In this document: in pieces, positions 46,536-58,618 of the stretch
Layout: the number at the start of each line of letters is the position of its first letter
How positions within the stretch are numbered: position 1 is the stretch's first letter
Notes under the pieces: generated by a model
Database searches by the model: none
Told to the model about the DNA's origin: nothing
The model's input: only the letters and a program-made list of their open reading frames with translations
Made by a program: the position numbers and the translations under genes
NCBI RefSeq assembly: GCF_037038585.1
Contig: NC_092541.1
Span: 5,521,445 to 5,585,444 of the forward strand
Reading direction: 5' to 3'
Source: Patagioenas fasciata
Taxonomy: Eukaryota; Chordata; Aves; Columbiformes; Columbidae
DNA length: 64,000 nt

Positions 46536-47863
46536 ACAGCGTTGGTGCTCTTTACTGATGTCCTTGCCTACACGCCTCATGTTCACCATCTTCCTCCTCT
46601 CAGCCTCCCCAGGCTCTCATTCTTTTTCCTATAGCTCCTGGTTATGGGCAAGCCTCGTTCACAGAGCCAGGTGAATCCTGTAACATCAAAGCATTTACAA
46701 GAGTCAGATGCAAAGACCCTGGGAAACAGCTCAGCTCTTTGAAGCTGCCTGGAGCCAAGATAAAATGAGTTGTCCAGGGTTGGGCTTTCTCCTCACTGAG
46801 ACCAGAGTGCTGTGGCACTGTCCCTGACCTCTTAGATGAGGGGTTGAGACTGTGTCAATGCCTGGTACTGACACACAGTGGTGCCAAGGCGGGACTCAGA
46901 ATGGTCAGGCACAACTATGTACACACACACACACATGCACTAAACACGTATCCAACATGCTCACGTATGCAACAGGAATCTCAGAGATGCACAGACATAA
47001 GCAAATATGCACGAGGCCAGAGACATGCAACGAATTCTACAGGAAAATAGAAACACAGTCTCACCAGCGGCACACAGGTGTGTGCACAGCTAGGCAGACA
47101 AGCACAGAGATGTGCATGTAGGGAATCAGACTGGCACACAGTCACGCTAACAGGCACAGTCTTACAGATGAGCACATAGAAATGGACGTCACTGAAGACC
47201 TGCCAGGGACGTCCCCTCCAGAGCACGGACGGGGCACTCTAAGCAGGACAAATGCGCTGGCAGCATTGCTTCAGGAGTCTCAGGGATCCATGGAGCGCCC
47301 AGAGAGAGGAGGAGGCCAAATAGGTTGCAATTTCCTCCTGAGGGCAGCTTAGAGTGAAAGAGAGATAAAAACATGAAGTGCAGCCCACACTCCTAGGAAT
47401 ATGAGAGCCAGAGACTGGTGCAAGGAGACAAGGAAGAATGACAGAGGGTAGTGCACAGAGTCACAGGAGTCTTTGGGGACAAGTCAAGGATTGCAGTGCT
47501 GGGAGCAGCTGGGGCCCTTGCTGTCAGCAAGATCATACAAAAGAACCCAGCAGAGATCCCCAGGATGACACCACCTGCCTCCACTGGACCCTCCAGCTCT
47601 TAGTCCCTGTCTTCTGAACACAATGATTCATCCTCGCCCCGGAAATCCTGGGATTTCTCATCCAGCCTTCTAAAGAAGCATCTGTGACAGAATGGACACG
47701 AACTAAAAAGAAATACATGCCAACATGTGTCCAACCCAGAAATCCTCAGACCTCTAATCCCAGCACTTAAAGAGAAAGCCTTCATATAGGAAAATATGTG
47801 GCAGATACCAGGAAATGGAAAGGCAGCAGTGCAGGAAACCAGGACACAGTCCATACCATTAGC
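46536..47863. other. Divergent spacer, plus-gene side, unit 5
   Basis: Begins at the 2.83 kb deletion junction shared with unit 3. CA-rich tract at about 46865-47185. Confidence 0.5.
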
Positions 47864-47980
47864 TGGTGTGTTTTGCATTCACCATGAGCTTGTCAGAAAA
47901 TTATTACTTCCACAAAGGGTGCCTGAGCCTGAGGCAGTGCAGGACTCCTATAAAAATCAGCCCAGTACCCTGCTCTCTCA
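47864..47980 (+). promoter_or_regulatory. Promoter of plus keratin copy 9
   Basis: TATAAAA is at 47949-47955 and the full upstream block is present. The promoter looks intact although the downstream gene lacks a start codon. Confidence 0.65.
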
Positions 47981-48324
47981 TCCACTTCTTTCGCCTCCTT
48001 CTCCTTGGGAATCAGGTGAGTGTGAGGTCTCTTCTTCACGTGCTTCTGGATCAGGTGTCTTTCCTCAATGTGTGTGCCATCTGAAAGGGTCTGTCCTGAT
48101 GGGAGCTTTTTCCCGTGGGAGAGGGAAGTGGAGGAAAGGTCTTCTGAAGAGAGAGTTTGGGGCTTAGTGGAGGTGGTTTCTGGGACTTGAGGTGGGCAGC
48201 GTATGCTGGGCCAGGTGCTGCCTTGGCTCCAAGGTGTTTTGGTGCAGTGTTGCTTGTCAAGAGCAACGCCTCATGCTCTATTTCCTTCTGCCCTCTCTCT
48301 CAGGTGAACCTCTAGCCAAGAGAC

Positions 48325-48630
48325 AGGTCCTGTTGCAACCCATGTCTGCCCTGCCAGCCCTGTGGCCCGACCCCGCTGGCCAACAGCTGCAATGAGCCCT
48401 GTTGCAGGCAGTGCCAGAGCTCCACCGTTGTCATTGAGCCCTCCCCCGTGGTGGTGACCCTGCCTGGCCCCATCCTCAGCTCCTTCCCTCAGAACACTGT
48501 TGTGGGCTCCTCCACCTCTGCTGCTGTTGGCAGCATCCTCAGCTGTGAGGGAGTGCCCATCAACTCTGGGGGCTTTGACCTCTCCTGCATTACCAGCCGC
48601 TACTGTGGCAGCAGATGTCGCCCCTGCTAA
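48325..48630 (+). pseudogene. Feather-type beta-keratin without start codon (copy 9)
   Basis: The frame is open over all 101 codons and matches copies 2, 5 and 7 from residue 2 onward, but codon 1 is AGG instead of ATG (48325-48327). An in-frame TAG four codons upstream (48313-48315), in the leader, excludes an upstream in-frame start. The protein has no internal Met. The TATA box, intron (48016-48303) and poly(A) signal ATTAAA (48900-48905) are intact, so a transcript could be made but not this protein. The leader also carries CCTCTAG where intact plus copies have CCTTTAG. Both changes are shared with copy 11, so the lesion has spread by duplication or conversion. Absence of other damage suggests recent loss. 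Confidence 0.9.
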
Positions 48631-48924
48631 AGCTGCTGACAACTACTTTGGGCAAGAACCTCTCAAGACCTTAGAACATGGTCCTTGAAAGGAGAGAGAG
48701 CTTCGCAGCATTACATTCAGAGCTTTGAACCATTGTTTCCTTCTTCCACTTGTACCTCTGTTTTTTTCCTTTGCTGATTCTGTCTCCAAGGCCAGCCTAG
48801 CAGTGACCTGTTTCTCTCTCGCTCTTGAGGAGTTTCGCCACATCCTTGGGGCTACATGTGGTGCTCCTTCTGAGACACCTCCTTTCCTTCTTGAGACTCA
48901 TTAAAGTTGTGCTTCATCCAAGCC

Positions 48925-49572
48925 TGGGCCTCCGAGTCCTCTTTTGCTCTTCAGCAACTCTTTCAGTCTTCTCAGGGAAAAGGTGAATAAGGGGAGGGTG
49001 AGACTCTTTGCAGTGGATTTTGTCACTTTGCAACACAGTAAATCAATTCCATGTTTTCATAAATAAATGGAGTGGAGTTGCTCGTGAGGGACAGTCAACT
49101 TAGTGGGTGTCTCAGCCTTGCTTTGCTCCCTTGAGCATAGACATACGCATTTCTTCACCAACATTTTCTGCTCTTCCCAGGCACACCTGATGTAATCTCC
49201 AGCCACGGTCCACGTTAGACCTAATAGGCACTTTGGTCATTTAAAGTAAACAATTAAGAATGAGGCAATTAAGAAACCAATGCACCCAGGAACTGTCACA
49301 CATGCAATTACGTGTAACGGGAATCAGTCATTTCATGGCAATGGTGAGTTCCAGCAGAGCAGAAATGTTGGTCAAATCTCTGCCAGGTTCTTTCTGCTGT
49401 GGTCCATTTTCACACCTGAGCCCTAGTATGTCAGACCATTATATGGGGTAAGTGGTTTCTCTCAGTCAGAAACAAAGGGGGTTTGTCCTTCTGAAAGGAA
49501 TTAAAATAGTAGATTTAACACACCATGGCTTTGCTCCTTCCCTCTTGTCTGGACAGCTGATTCCTTCTGGTC
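48925..49572. other. 3' flank of plus keratin gene, unit 5
   Basis: Equivalent to 8700-9349. Nothing is recognised. Confidence 0.45.
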
Positions 49573-50060
49573 ATGTACTGGACCGTGGCAATGGAGAACA
49601 AGACACCTGTAATTGATCTCATTCTCCTGGGCCTTTCATCCCTCCCCGGGTGGGCACATGCCCTCATGTGCCATTATCTTCTCCATGTATCTTCGAATCC
49701 TGGAAGAGAATGACCTTCATTCTTCTTCCTCCTCATATTTCCTTGGTGGAGACCTGGTAGACCACCACTGTTGTGTCAAAAATGATGGAGACTTTCCTTG
49801 CCTTGAGGAAAATCATGTATGTTGTCTGCTTCCGGGCACAGTCATTCTGATGTTTTCCCATCTTCCTGACTGTCACTGAGTTCATGATCCTCTCACTCAT
49901 GTCCTTGAATTGTAACGTCACCATATGCAAATTTTTTCATTGCAGCACTCCCATGAGAGAGAAAACATCTTTCCTGCAATCCTTGCTAGCAATGCCATTG
50001 GGATTGTGGTCACGTTCACACCGTTGCCACTTCTGCTGACTGGCCCTTCTGCATCAAGAA
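49573..50060 (+). pseudogene. Olfactory receptor pseudogene fragment (unit 5)
   Basis: Same remnant as at 9350. It has the TGGTAGACC stop form shared with units 1 and 2. Confidence 0.73.
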
Positions 50061-50137
50061 AGGTGCTGCTGGGATCCAAGTCCATGACTCAGCCTTCCCT
50101 GATCCTGATCTGACAGCCACCACCACTCTTGTGTATG

Positions 50138-50570
50138 CGTCTAATTGGATCAAAGGGCTGGACAAAATGTCTTCTGAGGGAAGGCTGAAGGAGATAAGTT
50201 TTCTGCTGGATGAACAGAAGGCTTGGGCAGACCTCCTCAACATATTCTAGTACTTAAATAATATCTCCAAAGAAGTTGGCAACTCTCTTACTCAAAGGAG
50301 CCACATGGAGAAGACAAGTGTCAATGAGTCCAAGGGTCACTGGGAGAGGTTTCAGTTTGACATAAGAAATACCTTTGCTACAGTAAGACCAATCCATCAC
50401 TGGAGTGACCTCCCAGGGATGTGGTAGAGTTCCCATCACCACAAGTTTCCACAATGTGATTGGACAGGGTGGTAGCTAATCTCATCTTGTCTCTCTCTCC
50501 CATTAAAGGTTGGACCAGGTGATCATTCAAGGTCACTTCCAGTATTCAATATTCTATGATTCCCTGTCCC
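50138..50570 (+). mobile_element. CR1 relic b, uninterrupted (empty site)
   Basis: Reads CTTCCAG/TATTCAATATTC without interruption at 50542/50543. It is the pre-integration state of the full-length CR1 site. Confidence 0.82.
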
Positions 50571-51427
50571 TCCCTGTGATACCCTTCAATCGTGATGTCA
50601 CAATATGCCATCCACTCTACTGCATCACTGTCATCACAAAGAAAATCCTCATTCCAAAGGAGTTTATTGCAATTCAGATTCACTTTTTTTCAGAGAAAAT
50701 AGGATAGTGCATGGCTCTTGTCCTCTTCATTTCCAAGACTTCTTCACTGAAAGAGAGATACTCTGCAGGCAGGGAATAGAAAAGAGGGACAGGAACCTTC
50801 GATCTTCTGCTCTAGAAGACCATTAATGGTCAAGAGAAATGAGAACCCTCAAAGCTGTGTCAGCTGTTCTATAAGAGACTTCCATCTAGACTAGGAGATG
50901 CATGTACCTAGAAGTTTCTATAGATTGCCTAGTTCTTGTAAGTGACAGCTCTCTTGTACGTGGAGATGCTCCATACTGGGGTCCCTTGCCTGGGCCCCAT
51001 TGCAAAGCAGGTCCATGGCACCATGCGGGGGGCTTGTATACCTGCATTGAGGACCAGAAATTTTCCTCCCAGTATAACGGCCAAGACTGGTGCTGTTTAC
51101 TGCAGAGCTTGGTGAGGGAGAGGTGTCCGATCATGAGACCACAGCCAAGCACTTTGGTGTGCCCATGGGGTTGCCAGGGCTGTGCAGGGTCTCTTGCAGG
51201 ACAGCTCTCCAACGACCAGGGACTGCACTGCTGGGAAGACCCTGGCATGCAAGCCATCTGCCCAGTCACCCTCTGTGCAATCATAACAGGATAATGGCCA
51301 GAAAATTCCTCTTTGAACACTCTGTGGTGTCGTGGGGTTGCAGTGAACCTTAGAGTCATTAGGTTCACAGCAAGAGGGGTCTCCATTACATGGCCTGACT
51401 TGGACTCATATCACTCCTTACTTGGGA
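50571..51427. other. Linker, unit 6
   Basis: Same form as the linkers of units 3 and 4. Nothing is recognised beyond the short receptor-like stretch. Confidence 0.4.
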
Positions 51428-52188
51428 ATTATCTCAGCCAAGTGTAAGGTGCTGCACATGGGAAAACATAATCCAAGCACAGGCTGGGACCTAGCTGGCT
51501 GGGGAGCAGCTCTGTGGAAAGGGGGGACCTGGGGGTCCTGGTGGACAAGCAGCTCGATAGGAGTGAACAATGTCCTGCTGCAGCAAAGAAGGCCAACAGG
51601 ATGCCCGGTTGCATTAGCAAGGGCATCACCAGGGGAGACAAAAGAAGTAATTATCACACTCTACTCAGAGCTTGTCAGGACAAATCTCAAATATTGTGTT
51701 CAATTTTGATCACTATTATACAAAAAAAGAGCTGTGGACAGACTAGAAATACTCCAGAGAAGGCTCACAAAGATGATCAATGGAATAAGAATCTGCAGCA
51801 TAAGGAAAGGCTGAGAGAACTGGGGTTGTTCAGATTGGGGAAACATAGGGGAGACCTCAGCACTATGCTCCAGGATTTAATGGGAGCCTAGACAGAAAAT
51901 GGAGACTCCCTTTTTGCCAGCAGTCACATGAAAAAGATGAGGGGCAATAGGTACAAACTACTGCTGGGAGGTATCTGACTGAACACCAGAGCAAAATTAT
52001 TCAGGATGACAACAAGGACACGCTGGATTAATCTCCCCAGGGAAGTGGTGGATTCTGAAACATTGGACGCGTACAACATGCAGTTAAACAATGTACTGGA
52101 CAATTTTACCTAGCCTGCGCTTTTGAAAAGAAAGGTTGGTCCAGGTCATCCTTGTGGTCCCTTTTATTCTGGTATTGTATGATCAAGA
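51428..52188 (+). mobile_element. CR1 relic a, unit 6
   Basis: Same fragment as at 18845. Confidence 0.85.
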
Positions 52189-52879
52189 TGCGTACCCATG
52201 TCTGGATCTGGGCACTGCAATGAGCTGAAGGACTGCATGAGGTTCCTCTGTTTCACCTGGCTGTGCCCATGTGTGTTGATCATGCACACCAGATCAGGTA
52301 ATGGAGGGGAACGAATGACAGAGATGAGTGTGTGGATTGTCCCCAGGAACTGCTGTTTTGCAGCCCCACTCCTGCCACACTCTGGAACCCTTTACTCACT
52401 TAAGACCATTGCCTGTAGCATAGCCATGAATGTCTTGTTCAGCTCCAAAGGAAAGACCATAAAACAATCCACTGCAGGGAGTCCAACCCTCCCCTTCCTC
52501 CAAGTTTTCCCTGAGCAGACTGGAACAGTTGCCTCAGAACAAAGGAGGACTCAGAGGCCCAGACTGGGATGCAGCACAAGTTTAATGAGATTCAAGAAGA
52601 AAAGGAGGTGGCTCAGAGGGAGCACCATGGACAGCCATAAGATTGCAGTGAAACTCCTGCGGAGTGTCAGTCTGCCTGCCCGGCAGAGGGAGGGACAAAA
52701 ACAGGTCCCTGCCACACTGTCCTTGGGAGACAGAATCCACAAAAGCTAGAGAGAAAGACATGAGTCGAAGAAGGACACAAGAGTTCAAAGCTCTGAATGC
52801 AATGCTGTGAAGCTCGCTCTCCTTTCAAGGACCATGTTCCAAGGTCTTGAGTTCTTGCCCAAGGACGTTGCCAGCATCT

Positions 52880-53185
52880 TTAGCAGGGTCGGCATCTGCT
52901 GCCACAGTAGCGGCTGGTAATGCAGGAGAGGTCAAAGCCCCCAGAGTTGATGGGCACTCCCTCACAGCTGAGGATGCTGCCAACAGCAGCAGAGGTGGAG
53001 GAGCCCACAACGGTGTTCTGAGGGAAGGAGCTAAGGATGGGGCCAGGCAGGGTCACCACCACGGAGGAGGGCTCAATGACAACGGTGGAGCTCTGGCACT
53101 GCCTGCAACAGGGCTCATTGCAGCTGTTGGCCAGTGGGGTTGGGCCACAGGGCTGGCAGGGCACGCATGGGTTGCAGCAAGACAT
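52880..53185 (-). CDS. Feather-type beta-keratin, minus type (copy 10)
   Basis: A complete 101-residue beta-keratin with Val8, Val35 and Ser41. This combination is intermediate between copies 1/6 (Pro41) and copies 4/8 (Ile35, Ser41). The intron is inferred at 53495-53207 (289 bases). The poly(A) signal ATTAAA is at 52586-52581. Its divergent partner, copy 11, is start-less. Confidence 0.92.
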   Translation of the reverse strand: MSCCNPCVPCQPCGPTPLANSCNEPCCRQCQSSTVVIEPSSVVVTLPGPILSSFPQNTVVGSSTSAAVGSILSCEGVPINSGGFDLSCITSRYCGSRCRPC

Positions 53186-53526
53186 GTCTCTGGGACAGAG
53201 GCTCACCTGAGAAGACAGGAAGAAAGAGAGCATGACATGCACCTGAGAAGCAGCACTGCACCCAAAAACAGAGGACACAAGGCACTTCTTGGCCCAGCAT
53301 ACGCTGCCCATCTCAAATCCCAGGAGCCACCTCCACTAAGTCCCTGCCTCTCTCAGCGGAAGACCTTCTCTCCCCTTCCCTCTCCCATGAGAAGCAGCTC
53401 TCACCCCAGGGCAAGGACAGACCCTATCAGCTGAGACACACATTGAAAAAAGACCCCAGATTCTGAGGGAGGAGGACAAGAGGCTTCACACTCACCTGAC
53501 TCCCAAGGAGAATGAAGCGAGAGAAG

Positions 53527-53645
53527 TGGATGAGAGAGCAGGGAGTTGGGCGGTCATTTATAGGAATCCTGCACTGCCTCAGGCTCAGGCACCCTTTGTG
53601 GAAACAATAATTTTCTGACAAGCTCATGATGAATGTAAAACACAT
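53527..53645 (-). promoter_or_regulatory. Promoter of minus keratin copy 10
   Basis: TATAAAT is at 53562-53556. The base preceding the TATA context differs (GGATTCCTATAAAT instead of GGACTCCTATAAAT). Confidence 0.7.
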
Positions 53646-54964
53646 AGGCTAATGGCATGGGTTGTGTCCTGATTTCGTGCACTGCCGCCTTTTCATTTCC
53701 TGTTTTCTGCCATGTGCTTTCCCATATGAAGGCTTTTTCTGTAAGTGCCAGGATAAAAGGCCTGAGGATTTCCAGGGTAGACAGACGTCAGCGCGGGCAG
53801 AAGGTTCAGTCTAATTGTTGATGGCATCCTGTGCAGGTAGGTGATTTTCACCTGGGTCATTACTGTGGGCTCCTTTGTGGCAAAGTTGTCCGGAAAAGGG
53901 CAACGCTTTAATGTTTCCCATCCGCTGGCCAAGGACTGACATTTGGGACAACATGCCATATCCTTTTCTCTTGTTTCCTCCACCTCTCTGATGGTCGCTC
54001 ATTGCTGGACTCAGGTGGGCTTCTGCTAGGGGTGTCTGATACTATTACGACACTAACAGTGCTCTCAGGATGATTTTGTTGGGCTCCTTTGCCTCATGTT
54101 CTCTCGTTACACTCTCTGCAGGTCCTCAGGAAATGCCAGGAGATTGTTTGGGTCCTGGTTTTCTGTTTGGAACTTGAATCCTTTTCTAGCACAGTGGTCC
54201 CCAGGATCTCCTCAACAAAGTCCACACTTGCTGATGGCTTTCTGGCTTTCTGTGAGCATACAGATTGTTGCATGGTTTGATGCAGACCTGCACGAGCACA
54301 CTTGTGTCCCTCTGTACCTCTGTGACCCTCATCATGAAGACACGTGCATGTCGTAGCAGGGGACTCTTCCCTGGTTTGTCCAAGAGCATCGCAGAGGAGC
54401 AGGTTGCCTTTCCCAAAAGGAGCCCATCTGAAGCTGAATGGTGGTGCTTTTGTCCTGGCAGAGAGGTTCTCAGAGAGCTGAAACGCAATCTCTGCCTCCT
54501 ACACCCTCCCGTTCTTAATGTAAGAACATGGAGAAAGTCCAAGAAACCCTAGCTACCAGTGCAGTACATTGTCCCCGGGGTGATACTCTGCTGGTGCAGT
54601 GTTGCTGGTGACTGGGGTGGGACACAGGTTCCTCATGTCCATGACAATGCTATATGTATTTCTGCAACTGGTCAGCCTGGTGCTGAGTGAGGCAGTGGCT
54701 GACAATTCTCATCAAATGTGTATTAGACTGGGATCCAGGTGTAGCTCTGCTGTGACATGGAGGACCAAGTCTCTGCATGCATTAGGGAGAGCCCAACAGT
54801 TTTCAGTCAAACTCCTTTGCTTTTCAAGCACCAGGGCTTCCACGTCCCCATAAAAGAACTGAGTCTGAGGGCCCAGCAGGTGTGTCTGAGAATGCAGGGA
54901 CGTGTGTAGTAGGGAAAACCACAAACACTCTGATGGTTTTCACAAGTTGGTTGGTCAAAGTCAG
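53646..54964. other. Divergent spacer, minus-gene side, unit 6
   Basis: Equivalent to 2161-3477. Nothing is recognised beyond distal promoter homology. Confidence 0.45.
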
Positions 54965-56620
54965 TGTTCGATCACGAAGGAACTGTTGTGTATTGACCAC
55001 AACCCCATATTCTGCATCCCACTGGATTGTTTAAGAGTGAATCAAAAAGAAAAGCCTGCATTGAAGGATTGAAGTTGAATCTGTTAACAAGAGTTAAGGA
55101 ATGTGGGTAAATTCTTAAGGCTGTTTTGGATGGTTTTTACCATCCTCCTTCATTTCTTATTGTTACCAATTTAAATTATTCTTCTCCAAGTCAGGCCTAT
55201 TTTGCCCCTAATGATCATTGGTGAGTAATACCCCTGTCTTTACCAGGACCCATCACGGTTTTCACCTTATGTTTTCCACCTGTCCCGTAGATGAAGGAGA
55301 CAGTAGCCAGCTGGGTGGGTGCCTGGAAGCCGGCCAAGGTCTTCTTGGATTTGCAACAGTTACGGCAGTTAAAAGTGACCAGGAGTGTCTGTCATTTCCA
55401 TGCTTTAATTCCGTTTTCTGTCTGTGCTATCACAACCAGCCTCTTTTTCCTGCTCTTGCTCTTGCTCTGCTGTAGGGTTGATTAGCAGTAATGTCAACTG
55501 ATATTTGTGCTTGTGTACCCAGGACATACGATCCCTTTGCATGCCATGCCCCCTCATTCTGGAGATGCTGGGAAGCTCAAGATGAGCCTCTCTGGCCAAA
55601 ACGATTTCTCCTACAATCTTCTCCTTACATCCATGCAACCATCTTCTGTATTTGAGCCTCCTGCCCAAGACCACTTCCATCCAGATCAAGAGGAATGGCC
55701 TCGAGTGCTTATGATGCTGCTGTCATCCCAGGGTCTCCTGAAGCACTGGGGTCTTCCCATGGACACAGTACAAGTCGGGATAACCATGTTTAAGGCATGC
55801 TCGGAGGCCAACGGGAATATTTCTGAGCAGAGATACAGCAAAGGAATGGCTGAAACCCCACCAAAAAAGACCCTGGGCACCTGATGGGATGGGAGGTGGA
55901 TGCTGTGCAGCAGGGAGCAAGGGTTGATTTTCCTGAGGCCAGGGATCCTCCTGCATGGCCTGTAGCCACAAAGCCACCTCAGCCCAGCCTCAACCCCTCT
56001 CCATGACAAACCAACTCTCCTCTGCTCTCTCCCATAATCACGATCTCACAGCACTAACATGGGACCAAGGGACTGGTATCATGTGAGTTGTCCTTGAAGG
56101 CTGGACCTCTTCCTATAAGAGGAGGGCAAGGAGACAAAGGAATTCTCATTCACTTGGTTACTAATGTGAAGGAGGTGACTGAATTGTTTGAGGGAGTGAC
56201 CAGTTGAACTAGCTTTTCTTTTGTCTTCACATGGCCTCAGGCCAAAAGACACACACTGCATAAGCTACAATTTTCCTGCATGCTCCTAAAGAATGGTGAT
56301 TTTGCAGGTAATGAAATCACACGTGCTGCTGTTTCTCTTTATGCTGCCTTTGATTTCCCGCCCCGAGTGCCCCATCAAGAGTGCTTGTCTAAGAAGTGAG
56401 AGTAGCTCTGGAGAGACATTTTGGACAGGGCTGGGCTGCAGCGGTGTCTCCTGAAGGGGTGATCGCAAGAGCTTTGCTGGACTTCAGCAGAGGCCTGGGG
56501 AGGTAATGGCCAGAAGAGCATTGCAGTGATGGGGGCAATTCAATTCAGGGTCCCTGTGTGTTGACCCGGAGAGAAACCTGAATTTCCTGGTATTGCTGCT
56601 GCACCTTGTGCTCTGCATTT
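54965..56620. other. Spacer, central part, unit 6
   Basis: Equivalent to 3478-5133. Nothing is recognised. From about 56040 it resembles unit 2 more than unit 4. Confidence 0.45.
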
Positions 56621-56825
56621 CACAGAATCATGGAACTGCTGAGGTTGGAAGGCATCTCTGCAGACGATCTCGTCAAATGCCTCTGCTACAATAGGGTCAG
56701 CTAGAGCACATTGGCTAAAGGCTTTATCAAGACGGGATTGGAGTATCTTCACAGCTAAGACTCCACAACCTCTTTGAACTACTTCTGCCAGTGTTTCAGC
56801 ACCTCCACAGTGAAGAAGCTTTTAT
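56621..56825 (-). mobile_element. CR1 relic c, unit 6
   Basis: Complementary CR1 3' end. Variants here (AGACGATCTCGTCAAATGCC) match unit 2 rather than units 1 and 4. Confidence 0.75.
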
Positions 56826-57210
56826 TTGGACCTGCGGATGCACAAGTGGTATGGGAAGGGTTCTTAAAGGTAGGCAGCGCCCCCATGCGGCTTTACACCA
56901 CATGTCACTCACTGCAGAGTTCCCAACTCATTGACGTGCCTCAGTGGACCCCAAATCCCACAACGGAAGAGCACTTTCCCCACAGTTACCTGATGGGAGG
57001 CAGCTGTGGAGCAGCGCACAGTCAAGAACCCCAGCTAGGCCAGTCCTGAGGTCCCCTCCTCTGTCTACTGCTGAGAGTTGTCTTATGCAGGGGATGCGTC
57101 ATCTCCCAGAACACTTTGAGGACCCTGAGGAGGGTCTTTCTCTCCATCATTTGGGGAGGAGGAAAGGCACTGTGGTGTGGGCCAAAATGCCTGCATTTAA
57201 GGAAAAGCAT
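56826..57210. other. Spacer between relics c and d, unit 6
   Basis: Equivalent to 5341-5721. Nothing is recognised. Confidence 0.4.
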
Positions 57211-57577
57211 CTAGTTCTGGTCCTCCGGTTTAAGCATGACAAGGAATTACTGGATGGAGTCCAGCGGCAGGCTACGAAGACAATCAGAGCCTACAGCATC
57301 TTTCTGAAGAGGAGAGACTGAGACAGCTGTGTCAGTTCAGCCTGGAAAAGAGAAGGCTGAGAGGTGATCTTATCAATGTTTACAAGTATCTTAAGAGTGG
57401 AGGTCAAAAGGATGCTACCAGAACCCTTTCAGCGGTGGCCAATGATAGGATGATAGGCAACGGGCACAGGCTGAAGCACAGGAGCTTCCATCTGAACATG
57501 AGGAATAACTTCTTCTAGGGTGACAGAGCACAGGAACAGGCTGTCCAGAGAGGTTCTGTAGTCTCCTTCTCTGGAGA
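57211..57577 (+). mobile_element. CR1 relic d, tail deleted, unit 6
   Basis: Same truncation after CTTCTCTGGAGA as in units 1 and 4. Confidence 0.8.
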
Positions 57578-58157
57578 CCCACTGCTTTCCTCTGCGTGGT
57601 GATGTTAGCTGGTGTTTGAATCCCACCCTCCTTCTCCAGGCCATAGGACCAAGAAGCTACATCTCCTGCATCTCAGCCACGGCCAAATAGTTTGTAAGAA
57701 CAGTTTGGAGTCAGTGTCTCATTAGAGGCTTGGAAAGAGACCTTACAGCACTGCTGCACTTATCTAGTATTGCTGGCACTTGGCATCCTTGGCTCTGTCC
57801 AGCGTTGGTGTTCTTTACTGATGCCCTTGCCTACACGCCTCATGTTCACCATCTTCCTCCTCTCAGCCTCCCCAGGCTCTCATTCTTTTTCCCATAGCCC
57901 CTGTCTTCTGAACACAATGATTCATCCTCGCCCCGGAAATCCTGGGATTTCTCATCCAGCCTTCTAAAGAAGCGTCTGTGACAGAATGGACACGAACTCA
58001 AAAGAAACACATGCTAACATGTGTCCAACCCAGAAATCCTCAGGTCTCTAATCCCGGCACTTAAAGAGAAAGCCTTCATATAGGAAAATATGTGGCAGAT
58101 ACCAGGAAATGGAAAGGCAGCAGTGCAGGAAACCAGGACACAGTCCATACCATTAGC
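57578..58157. other. Shortened divergent spacer, plus-gene side, unit 6
   Basis: The CA-rich tract and its surroundings (~970 bases) are gone; CCCATAGCC is joined to CCTGTCTTCTGAAC near 57898. Distal promoter homology resumes after about 58020. Confidence 0.6.
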
Positions 58158-58275
58158 TGGTGTGTTTTGCGTTCACCATGAGCTTGTCAGAAAATTATTA
58201 CTTCCGCAAAGGGTACCTGAGCCTGAGGCAGTGCAGGACTCCTATTAAAATCAGCCCAATACCCTGCTCTCTCAT
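58158..58275 (+). promoter_or_regulatory. Altered promoter of plus keratin copy 11
   Basis: At 58243-58250 the TATA box reads TATTAAAA instead of TATAAAAA, a change at a core position. Upstream ACTTCCGCAAAGGGTACCTG also differs from the shared ACTTCCACAAAGGGTGCCTG. Promoter strength is likely reduced. Confidence 0.6.
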
Positions 58276-58618
58276 CCACTTCTTTCGCCTCCTTCTCCTT
58301 GGGAATCAGGTGAGTGTGAGGTCTCTTCTTCACGTGCTTCTGGATCAGGTGTCTTTCCTCAATGTGTGTGCCATCTGAAAGGGTCTGTCCTGATGGGAGC
58401 TTTTTCCCGTGGGAAAGGGAAGTGGAAGAAAGGTCTTCTGAAGAGAGAGTTTGGGGCTTAGTGGAGGTGGTTTCTGGGACTTGAGGTGGGCAGCGTATGC
58501 TGGGCCAGGAGCTTCCTTGGCTCCAAGGTGTTTTGGTGCAGTGCTGCTTGTCAAGAGCAACACCTCATGCTCTATTTCCTTCTGCCCTCTCTCTCAGGTG
58601 AACCTCTAGCCAAGAGAC

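Larger units (their letters stand above)
42110..50542. repeat. Array unit 5 (short spacer form)
   Basis: At 8,433 bases it has the same 2.83 kb spacer deletion as unit 3 and is collinear with it at ~24,155 bases offset. It has no CR1 insertion at its right end, so it provides the empty site for 26387-30852. Confidence 0.87.

Noticed and set aside
48448-48630. A shorter coding start inside keratin copies 9 and 11
   Set aside because: It would begin at a GTG inside the beta core and lack the Cys-rich head. There is no ATG, so the copies are better called start-less pseudogenes.
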